A stretch of DNA of 18,580 nt from CAMTWJ01 sp964643605 (GTDB taxonomy: Bacteria; Patescibacteriota; Saccharimonadia; Saccharimonadales; 2-12-FULL-41-12): contig CAZXTF010000016.1 of assembly GCA_964643605.1 (NCBI GenBank), positions 1-18,580 of the forward strand. Reading direction: 5' to 3'. The position numbers were made by a program, and so were the translations under genes. Below, piece by piece: positions 13,758-18,580 of this stretch (the stretch's first letter is position 1; the number at the start of each line of letters is the position of its first letter). Under the pieces are notes generated by a model. That model saw only the letters and a list, made by a program, of their open reading frames with translations. It made no database searches and was not told where the DNA came from.

Positions 13758-14189
13758 TTACTCTACCTCTACTCCCATGCTTCGGGCTGTTCCGGCAACC
13801 ATTTTCATGACTGCCTCTACGTCGTCGGTATTCATGTCTTTTGCTTTGGTTTCTGCAATAGATCGAAGATCAGCTTGCGAAAGCTTCTTAGTAACTTTCT
13901 CTGTATTTGGGCGGCCAGAACCTTTGTCGATTCCAAGCTTAGCCCGAATCTGGTCATCAGTAGCTTGACTTACTACACGAAAATCCATGCTTCGGTCGTC
14001 GTAGATAGTAATATGTGCTGTCACAACTACATTACCCATCTCTTTGGTTGCATCGTTAAATGGCTGAATAAAGTCCATCATATTTACACCGTACTGACCA
14101 AGGGTGCTACCTACAGGGGGAGCCGCACTGGCTTTGCCAGCGGGGATTTTCATCTTTAGATTTGCTTTAACTTTTTTGGCGTCTGCCAT
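13758..14189 (-). CDS. rplK: 50S ribosomal protein L11
   Basis: A protein of about 143 residues. The N-terminal domain has KANLKMKIPAGKASAAPPVGSTLGQYGVNMMDFIQPFNDATKEMG, including the conserved PPVG/LGQ.G region, and the C-terminal RNA-binding domain runs through KLGIDKGSGRPNTEKVTKKLSQADLRSIAETKAKDMNTDDVEAVMKMVAGTARSMGVEV. L11 binds the GTPase-associated region of 23S rRNA. Two adjacent ATGs are available; the second (14189) is preferred because GGAG then lies 7 nt upstream, rather than 4. It heads a group with orf77, orf109, orf101 and rplA and has its own promoter and an approximately 80-nt leader. Confidence 0.96.
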   Translation of the reverse strand: MADAKKVKANLKMKIPAGKASAAPPVGSTLGQYGVNMMDFIQPFNDATKEMGNVVVTAHITIYDDRSMDFRVVSQATDDQIRAKLGIDKGSGRPNTEKVTKKLSQADLRSIAETKAKDMNTDDVEAVMKMVAGTARSMGVEVE

Positions 14190-14275
14190 CATTTCTCTCC
14201 AAATTTTAGGTACTTTGAGTGATGGTTGAAGCTGTACCAGTCAAAATACCTATTTACTTCGTGCGCAACAGTGGT

Positions 14276-14305
14276 ATTTTACCACAAATTACTGCTCTTT
14301 GTCTA
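14276..14305 (-). promoter_or_regulatory. Candidate promoter of the rplK-rplA operon
   Basis: Minus strand: -35 TAGACA (14300-14305), 18-nt spacer ending in TGG, -10 TAAAAT (14276-14281), overlapping the end of orf85. Transcription near 14269 would give a leader of about 80 nt, in which UAGGUA or GGUAC can each pair with GUACCUA, so alternative folds are possible; L1 autoregulation acts on this leader in other bacteria. Confidence 0.5.
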
Positions 14306-14546
14306 CAGTTTTACCCGTGCCTTTGCCCAGGATTTTTTTAATCTCTAGGACTGCTTCTCTACTATATTCTGGCGTGCACCTAGCAACCACCCTTGCTAAA
14401 TGGGCAGCGTCTTCGTGTGTTTCGGCTATGTACTCACCTGTACGATTTACCATTCTTTCGCCTACGTGCATAAGCTCTATCACAGGATGATCACTAGTAT
14501 TGTTGCCAAATTCAGCATTACCTGGTTCTTTTTCTGGACTATTCAA
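14289..14546 (-). CDS. Small hypothetical protein (orf85) between nusG and rplK
   Basis: An 85-residue protein I do not recognise. A polar, disordered N-terminus (NSPEKEPGNAEFGNNTSD) precedes a helical part (HPVIELMHVGERMVNRTGEYIAETHEDAAHLARVVARCTPEYSREAVLEIKKILGKGTG) and a basic, charged tail. The start is TTG at 14546, 5 nt after the nusG stop with AGAGAAG adjacent; an internal ATG at residue 26 is an alternative. Its end overlaps the rplK promoter. The secE-nusG operon context and close spacing support it, but with a TTG start and no family match the confidence is moderate. Confidence 0.6.
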   Translation of the reverse strand: MNSPEKEPGNAEFGNNTSDHPVIELMHVGERMVNRTGEYIAETHEDAAHLARVVARCTPEYSREAVLEIKKILGKGTGKTVDKEQ

Positions 14547-14551
14547 CTTCT

Positions 14552-15094
14552 CTAAACCTTTTTAACCTGAAGACTGTCGAGCTCTACCGGCGTCTCACGC
14601 CCAAACATGTTTACCAGAACTTTAAGTTTGCCTTTAGTTTGGTCAATTTCGCTAATACTACCGTCGAAGCCTTTGAACGGCCCGTCGATAATGTTAACCA
14701 CTTCGCCTTCTGTCAGATCAATCTTGTGTTTCGGCTGTTCTAGACCCATTCGCTTGCTGATCTTTTCCATTTCATCATCACTAATTGGGCTTGGATCAAT
14801 ACCGGTACCCACAAAACCAGTCACATTTGGTGTGTTCCGCACAATGTACCATGCATCTTCGCTTAATTTCATCTGAACTAAGACATATCCTTGGAAAATT
14901 CGCTTCTCAACAACCTTCCGCTTACCGTTCTTGATCTCGATCATCTTTTCTTTTGGAACGAGAACATCAAAAATCTTGTCTGCCATATCAAGTGCATCAG
15001 CACGCTGCCGGATGCTTTCTGCTACCTTTTCTTCATAACCACTGTATGTGTGAATTGCATACCAGTGTTTGTTTGAGTCGTATCGTTTACTCAT
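14552..15094 (-). CDS. nusG: Transcription termination/antitermination factor NusG
   Basis: A 180-residue protein of normal length. The NGN domain has KHWYAIHTYSGYEEKVAESIRQRADALDM, the KIFDVLVPKEK segment and RIFQGYVLVQMKLSEDAWYIVRNTPNVTGFVG. The KOW domain is FTEGEVVNII-like (LTEGEVVNIIDGPFKGFDGSISEIDQTKGKLKVLVNMFGRETPVELDSLQVKKV). NusG binds RNA polymerase and couples it to Rho or to the ribosome through S10. It overlaps secE by ATGA, so the two are translationally coupled, and it is followed 5 nt later by the unknown orf85 rather than directly by rplK. Confidence 0.97.
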   Translation of the reverse strand: MSKRYDSNKHWYAIHTYSGYEEKVAESIRQRADALDMADKIFDVLVPKEKMIEIKNGKRKVVEKRIFQGYVLVQMKLSEDAWYIVRNTPNVTGFVGTGIDPSPISDDEMEKISKRMGLEQPKHKIDLTEGEVVNIIDGPFKGFDGSISEIDQTKGKLKVLVNMFGRETPVELDSLQVKKV

Positions 15095-15474
15095 CGTTGT
15101 ATAATCACCTCTTTAAATATTTTGTCCATACCCATATCCAGTAGTGCTACCATCACACCAAATACGACCGCAAAAATGAATACTGCTACCGTAAGTCGAT
15201 ATGTTTCCCGCCGATTTGGCCAAGTTACGAGCTTGATCTCGGCCCAAGCTTCTCGGAGAAACTTCGGAACAAGTCGTCCTCGCTTGGAGAGTAGTCTTCC
15301 TAACTTGTTGTCAGGTAATGGAACATGGTACTCCTTTTGGCCGAATTTGTGTGCTTTCTGAAGTGGTTTTGCAACTTTAGAAGTACTCTTTCGAATGCGG
15401 TTGTTCTTCGGAGCTTTTGCTGTATTTGCTCGCTCACGAACTGTTGGTTTTTTAGAAGTTTTCTTTCCCGCCAC
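15091..15474 (-). CDS. secE: Protein translocase subunit SecE with basic N-terminal extension
   Basis: A 127-residue protein. The conserved SecE core is at the C-terminus: FLREAWAEIKLVTWPNRRETYRLT (about 72-95) contains the E-x-KxVTWP motif, followed by a single membrane segment (about 94-113, VAVFIFAVVFGVMVALLDMG). The first 65 residues are Lys/Arg-rich and probably disordered, which makes the protein about twice the length of minimal single-span SecE proteins. SecE clamps SecY in the SecYEG channel. The start is GTG at 15474, with GGAG 10 nt upstream. The usual neighbouring tRNA-Trp is not directly upstream; it lies about 2.7 kb away on the other strand. Confidence 0.93.
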   Translation of the reverse strand: MAGKKTSKKPTVRERANTAKAPKNNRIRKSTSKVAKPLQKAHKFGQKEYHVPLPDNKLGRLLSKRGRLVPKFLREAWAEIKLVTWPNRRETYRLTVAVFIFAVVFGVMVALLDMGMDKIFKEVIIQR

Positions 15475-15493
15475 TACTCTTTTTCTCCAATTT

Positions 15494-15522
15494 AAAAAAC
15501 CTACTCTAAAATTAGATGTAGG
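15494..15522 (-). terminator. Intrinsic terminator between the histidine kinase and secE
   Basis: The minus-strand hairpin spans 15500-15522: CCUAC then a bulged A and UCUAA, closing with UUAGA-GUAGG, followed by six U's (15494-15499). It most likely ends the kinase transcript, but it lies downstream of a promoter-like sequence, so it could also act in the secE leader. Confidence 0.65.
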
Positions 15523-15534
15523 CCACTTCTGTCA

Positions 15535-15563
15535 ATACTACCTCTTTTGAGAGACTTCGTCAA
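15535..15563 (-). promoter_or_regulatory. secE: Weak promoter candidate upstream of secE
   Basis: Minus strand: -35 TTGACG (15558-15563), 17-nt spacer, -10 TAGTAT (15535-15540). If used, the transcript would run into the terminator hairpin almost at once, so it would need read-through to reach secE. Confidence 0.35.
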
Positions 15564-15567
15564 GAGG

Positions 15568-16725
15568 TTACTCCAGATTTGGTACAAAAATACTAAATGT
15601 ACTGCCCTGATCTACCTCGCTCTCAAGAGTGATTTCGGCATGAACTAGGCGTGCCAGCTTCATGGTCACGTACAGCCCTAAGCCAGTGCCAGAATTAGCT
15701 CGGGTACGAAAATCTTCACTTCTAAAGAACTTATCGAAGACTTTTTCCTGGTCTGTCTTACTGATACCTATTCCTGTATCGGTAATATCAAATTGCACGC
15801 CCTTGGCTACCTGAGAAGCAGCGATGGTAACAGAGCCTTGCTCGGTGTATTTTATGGCATTGGTTATGAAATTTTGTAAAATTTCTCGAACGTATAGCTC
15901 ACTCGATTTTAACAGATGTAGCCCTTGGTCAAGCTCCGTCTTTATACTGAGCCCTTTCTTTGCAGCATCTGGCCTATATGCATCTGCTAGCTCTAGCACT
16001 AAGTTATGTGCATTAATCGATTGTAGCTCAACCTTCAGTACGCCCCTCTCGGCTCGAGACAAAGTAGAAAGATCGTTAATGAGTCCACCCAAAAAGAGAA
16101 TCTGCTCATGAGCTTGCTTTAAAGCAGCTGTAATTTGGCTATTCCCATGCATTTTCTCGACAATAAACTCAGCATTACCCACGTTGCCTTCGGCAATAGC
16201 TATCGGCGTACGAAGCTCATGGCTGACGACACTTATAAACTCATCTCGTTCTTCTTCGAGTGATTTTTCTCTTGTAATATCACGAACCAGCACCACAAAC
16301 CCTCGAGCACCTTTTTCGCCAAAGCCAAGTCGCACCGGTGCAATACTGAGATATAAGTTAATTTTACTTTCATCTGGATATACCAGCTTATAGTCTCGGC
16401 TGGTTTGCTGTGTGGACGCCGATAAAATATATTTTTTTATATCAATCTTTTGGCTGTTTTGGTCCACGACATGCAAAACACTAGAAATATTTTTGCCCTG
16501 TAAGCTGCTGTTTAGGTCTAATACGTTCAAGGCGGCACCGTTATAGACAACAATGTCACCCTTTTCGTCCAAAGCCAGCACGCCGTCTGCCATGCTGTTG
16601 ATAAGGCTAATTAGTCGTTCTCGTTCTAAAACGGCAGATTCGTGAGCAGTTTTATCTCCCAAAAGCGAAAAATCACTCTTGTCGTACCCACTATCTGTAG
16701 AGTCTGATGGTTTTTTTGCTGGCAT
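15568..16725 (-). CDS. Soluble PAS-containing sensor histidine kinase
   Basis: A 385-residue protein with no membrane segment. A PAS domain (about 35-150, with LINSMADGVLALDEKGDIVVYNGAALNVLDL and GFVVLVRDITREKSLEEERDEF) leads into HisKA with FISVVSHELRTPI (H169 phosphoacceptor) and HATPase_c with N-box QNFITNAIKYT (N289), G1 DTGIGIS (316-322), F-box FDKFFR and G2 GTGLGLY (346-352). All catalytic motifs are intact. No response regulator gene is adjacent in the window, so it is an orphan here. GAGG lies 5 nt before the ATG, and TGG-CATAAT ends 10 nt before it. It sits 31 nt after the metallopeptidase gene. The signal sensed cannot be inferred beyond being cytoplasmic. Confidence 0.92.
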   Translation of the reverse strand: MPAKKPSDSTDSGYDKSDFSLLGDKTAHESAVLERERLISLINSMADGVLALDEKGDIVVYNGAALNVLDLNSSLQGKNISSVLHVVDQNSQKIDIKKYILSASTQQTSRDYKLVYPDESKINLYLSIAPVRLGFGEKGARGFVVLVRDITREKSLEEERDEFISVVSHELRTPIAIAEGNVGNAEFIVEKMHGNSQITAALKQAHEQILFLGGLINDLSTLSRAERGVLKVELQSINAHNLVLELADAYRPDAAKKGLSIKTELDQGLHLLKSSELYVREILQNFITNAIKYTEQGSVTIAASQVAKGVQFDITDTGIGISKTDQEKVFDKFFRSEDFRTRANSGTGLGLYVTMKLARLVHAEITLESEVDQGSTFSIFVPNLE

Positions 16726-16735
16726 CTTGCCTCAT

Positions 16736-16744
16736 ATTATGCCA
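16736..16744 (-). promoter_or_regulatory. Extended -10 candidate for the histidine kinase gene
   Basis: Minus-strand TGG-CATAAT lies between the metallopeptidase and kinase genes. The hexamer ends 10 nt before the ATG. A GAGG ribosome binding site overlaps this interval, so either leadered or leaderless translation is possible. Confidence 0.3.
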
Positions 16745-16756
16745 TAAGCGTTACGC

Positions 16757-17461
16757 TTAGGATATCGCAATAGCTGGCTGATAGTTCTTTAGTTCTTTAC
16801 GATACGTTTTTGCCTCTGGGCAGATAGCCGTAAGCTCTTGCCAGAATCCCTGCCCATGATGCATGTGATTAGTGTGTGTCAGCTCATGCAAAATTACATA
16901 TTCTTGCAGATAAGCAGGTAACTGCACCGCAAAAGTATTGAGAGTTATCACCTTATCACTACTACAGCTTCCCCACCGAGATTTAAGGGTTCTTATCTGC
17001 ACATCCGTAAAGGTGTAGTTATACGTTTTTGCCAAGCGATACAGCAGCGGCCCAAGTGTCTCTTCTGCTTCAGCCTTTACTACAGTAATTATCTTTTTGC
17101 GCAGTTTACTTTGGGTCTGTTCGTCTTCAATAATCAAAGACCTTGGCACTGTAATCACTATCTTGCAACCATGTAGTCTGGCTGTAATTCGACTCGTGTC
17201 TGCCTTCTTGATAGATACCTCGTACACTTTATTGATCACCGAGCCATCTACAATCTCTGTTCGCAATTTCTGCTGATACTGACGCACCCAATCTTTGTGT
17301 TTTTCTGCAAACGCCAAGCCCAGAGCTTGCGGCGCCAGCCATGGCAATGTGACGTGCAGTGTCCCCTGATGGTCAACTCGAAGACGCATATTTTTTACGC
17401 CCCGCTTTTTTAGCATATGTACTGTCCCGAATTCTCGAGAATATACTTTTGTAACTGGCAT
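16757..17461 (-). CDS. YgjP-like (DUF45/M48-type) zinc metallopeptidase
   Basis: A 234-residue protein. The C-terminal domain has the YgjP signature: LKSRWGSCSSDKVITLNTFAVQLPAYLQEYVILHELTHTNHMHHGQGFW, with the zinc-binding HELTH (H192, E193, H196) and a following His cluster that should supply the third ligand. The N-terminal part (about 1-110) is the beta-rich domain seen in this family (KKRGVKNMRLRVDHQGTLHVTLPW). No signal peptide or membrane anchor is present. The family is widespread, and its substrates are largely unknown. It starts 9 nt after the kinase gene stop, with no Shine-Dalgarno, so it is probably co-transcribed with the P-loop kinase and perhaps the histidine kinase. Confidence 0.88.
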   Translation of the reverse strand: MPVTKVYSREFGTVHMLKKRGVKNMRLRVDHQGTLHVTLPWLAPQALGLAFAEKHKDWVRQYQQKLRTEIVDGSVINKVYEVSIKKADTSRITARLHGCKIVITVPRSLIIEDEQTQSKLRKKIITVVKAEAEETLGPLLYRLAKTYNYTFTDVQIRTLKSRWGSCSSDKVITLNTFAVQLPAYLQEYVILHELTHTNHMHHGQGFWQELTAICPEAKTYRKELKNYQPAIAIS

Positions 17462-17470
17462 CGGTCTATT

Positions 17471-18106
17471 TTAACGGATCGAGATATTACGTCGTCCCAC
17501 ATTAGAACGATTTGGGATAAGATTTACCAGATGAGGCTTGGCTACCTTTTGACTCATTTCGTTAGCCTGGATATGCCCAAGTGTGTATAGCCTTTTCAAG
17601 ATAGCACTCCGCTGCGAGCCAAATGTGTGCTTGCCACTTACCACTGCATACTCTTCTCTTTCGGTAGGGTTTTGCTGTGTTCCGAGTGCCTGCTTGAACT
17701 CTGCTTCGCTATAGCTAATAGCATACTTATCATCGGTTTTACGTCGATCTCTGTTGGTCGCCCTATTAAAGGCAGTATCTGGGTCAATCTGGAACCATAT
17801 TGTCAAAACTGATGCTTTATTACTCTTTGCAAGTGCTACCAGCCGTTTTCGCTCGCTTGTTTTGGCAGTCAAAGCCGTATCGTATACCACGCTAATACCG
17901 CTTTTTAGTAGCTCGGCAGCTAAATAGCTCATAACCTTTTGCTCATTGCCTTGGCCATCAAAGACCTCTTTGGCAATCTTGTCTGCCTGCAAATGTACAA
18001 AGCCAAATTCCTCACAAAATTGTCGAGCAAATGTAGTTTTGCCTGAGCCAGGGAATCCGTATAAAACAATCAATAAAGGCTTGGTGGGTACAATCTTGTT
18101 TTGCAT
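17471..18106 (-). CDS. P-loop kinase of the AAA_33 / polynucleotide kinase-like type
   Basis: A 211-residue protein. Walker A is VLYGFPGSGKTTFARQF (K23), followed by FVHLQADKIAKEVF, a typical D-x-I/L-R/K segment of small-molecule and RNA kinases, then VVYDTALTAKTSERKRLVALAK, the Walker B-like region after which substrate-binding helices follow, and WFQIDPDTAFNRATNRDRRKTDDKY as the lid with basic residues. This layout fits AAA_33 kinases (related to zeta toxin and polynucleotide kinase); the phosphoryl acceptor is unknown. The C-terminus (about 180-211) is basic. No antitoxin-like partner is adjacent. There is no Shine-Dalgarno; TGC-TATAGA ends 10 nt before the ATG, as for dcd. Confidence 0.75.
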   Translation of the reverse strand: MQNKIVPTKPLLIVLYGFPGSGKTTFARQFCEEFGFVHLQADKIAKEVFDGQGNEQKVMSYLAAELLKSGISVVYDTALTAKTSERKRLVALAKSNKASVLTIWFQIDPDTAFNRATNRDRRKTDDKYAISYSEAEFKQALGTQQNPTEREEYAVVSGKHTFGSQRSAILKRLYTLGHIQANEMSQKVAKPHLVNLIPNRSNVGRRNISIR

Positions 18107-18116
18107 AGTCTATCCA

Positions 18117-18125
18117 TCTATAGCA
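18117..18125 (-). promoter_or_regulatory. Extended -10 promoter of the P-loop kinase gene, leaderless geometry
   Basis: Minus-strand TGC-TATAGA. The hexamer ends 10 nt before the ATG, predicting a transcription start about 3-4 nt upstream of the start codon. It lies back-to-back with the tRNA-Trp promoter. Confidence 0.4.
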
Positions 18126-18154
18126 CATCTTCCTCTGTAAATAAAGGATTTGTT

Positions 18155-18186
18155 ATCTGTTAATTTCGGGTAACATCTGTTACAAT
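18155..18186 (+). promoter_or_regulatory. tRNA-Trp promoter with repeated ATCTGTTA element
   Basis: The extended -10 TGT-TACAAT (18178-18186) predicts transcription near 18193, 32 nt before the tRNA. ATCTGTTA occurs twice, at 18155-18162 and 18175-18182, exactly 20 nt apart (two helical turns), and TGTTA/TAACA form an inverted repeat around it. This could be an operator or RNA polymerase upstream contact; no -35 is clear. Confidence 0.4.
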
Positions 18187-18224
18187 CGTGCATATTGTTG
18201 TCAAGACATACACTTTTGCAATAA

Positions 18225-18299
18225 AGGGGCATAGTACAACGGCTAGTATGAGGGTCTCCAAAACCCTAGATCGTGGTTCGATTCCACGTGCCCCTGCCA
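18225..18299 (+). tRNA. trnW: tRNA-Trp (anticodon CCA)
   Basis: A complete cloverleaf: acceptor AGGGGCA with TGCCCCT, D-stem GTAC/GTAT, anticodon stem AGGGT/ACCCT around loop CTCCAAA (anticodon CCA), T-stem CGTGG/CCACG with loop TTCGATT, discriminator G, and an encoded 3' CCA. It decodes UGG. In many bacteria tRNA-Trp lies just upstream of secE; here it is near that region but on the opposite strand, convergent with a sortase gene. Confidence 0.95.
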
Positions 18300-18320
18300 A
18301 ATCGGATTTTGAACATTACG

Positions 18321-18580
18321 TTATTCTAAAAGCGAAGCAAATACCACTGTGTTGTGATTATATTTATGAGCGAGTGGGTTGAAGGAGCCGCCACAGGTGA
18401 TAAGCCGCAGTCCTGCATGGTTAATGTTGCCGTAGACTTCGTTGGTAGGGAAACTGTCCTGCCGAAAATTTTGGACATTAGTCACCTTAAACCGAGCTGT
18501 CTTACCGTCCGCACGCTGGACATCAATAATTTGCCCTGCCTGCAGTTCTCGCAGTCGAAAGAAAACTCCTAGCCCCTTGG
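18321..18580 (-). CDS. Sortase, C-terminal part (5' end beyond the window)
   Basis: The minus-strand frame is open from the window edge to a TAA at 18321-18323, giving 85 residues plus a partial codon. It reads LRELQAGQIIDVQRADGKTARFKVTNVQNFRQDSFPTNEVYGNINHAGLRLITCGGSFNPLAHKYNHNTVVFASLLE. The G-x-I-x-V-x-x-x-D-G-K strand pair, the FP-T-x-x-VYG segment and LRLITCGGSF with the catalytic Cys match class E/F-type sortases, which join surface proteins to the cell envelope by transpeptidation. The N-terminal membrane anchor and catalytic His lie outside. The Arg usually found after the Cys could not be placed with certainty. It converges with tRNA-Trp, ending 22 nt from it. A sortase fits a Gram-positive-like envelope. 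Confidence 0.85.
   Translation of the reverse strand, partial: KGLGVFFRLRELQAGQIIDVQRADGKTARFKVTNVQNFRQDSFPTNEVYGNINHAGLRLITCGGSFNPLAHKYNHNTVVFASLLE

Noticed and set aside
14271..14285. GTGGTA/TACCAC hairpin after orf85 as a terminator
   Set aside because: No U-tract follows on the minus strand, and the sequence overlaps a better-supported extended -10 for rplK.
17471..18106. Zeta-type toxin of a toxin-antitoxin pair
   Set aside because: The P-loop kinase fold is compatible, but no small antitoxin gene is adjacent; the neighbours are a metallopeptidase and a tRNA.
18354..18572. Plus-strand 72-codon frame downstream of tRNA-Trp
   Set aside because: It is the antisense shadow of the sortase C-terminus on the minus strand, which has clear family motifs.

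Overview
The window reads as chromosomal core DNA of a Candidate Phyla Radiation (Patescibacteria) bacterium, most likely a Saccharibacteria (TM7) relative. This is inferred from gene content and protein style: compact genes, a basic N-terminal extension on SecE and a longer Lys/Glu/Ala-rich one on L1, a sortase, loss of the zinc-finger cysteines in DnaX and RecR, and a Tmk-ThyX fusion. TGA is used as a stop in overlapping gene pairs (secE/nusG), so this is not a UGA-recoded lineage. Every protein gene is on the minus strand; a tRNA-Trp gene is the only plus-strand gene. No mobile element, CRISPR array or rRNA was seen.

Read in the direction of transcription (high to low coordinates): the C-terminal part of a sortase; tRNA-Trp on the opposite strand; a P-loop kinase, a YgjP-like metallopeptidase and a soluble PAS histidine kinase; then secE-nusG-orf85 and rplK-orf77-orf109-orf101-rplA. 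Next come a dTMP module (dcd, then a tmk-thyX fusion broken by a 10-N assembly gap), a transglutaminase-like protein behind an elaborate leader, rplJ-rplL behind an L10 leader, a conserved hypothetical protein, dnaX, dnaB, a membrane protein, ybaB, recR, and a truncated DHH phosphoesterase. The usual secE-nusG-rplK-rplA-rplJ-rplL order is therefore present but split: four small unknown genes are interleaved, and dTMP synthesis plus one unknown gene sit between rplA and rplJ.

The most interesting parts are regulatory. (1) At 8548-8714 a promoter is followed by two crossed long helices, a possible 16-codon leader peptide rich in Val/Ile/Leu, and an intrinsic terminator ending just before the transglutaminase-like gene. 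This has the layout of an attenuator or riboswitch, and I cannot assign it to a known class. (2) The L10 leader upstream of rplJ carries a terminator whose 5' arm can pair with the L10-binding strand, which gives a full autoregulatory switch. (3) Several genes without a Shine-Dalgarno sequence have a -10 hexamer 9-11 nt before the start codon, which suggests leaderless transcripts; many promoters here have an extended -10 (TGn). (4) The ThyX region appears to be two ThyX-like domains with complementary loss of signature motifs.
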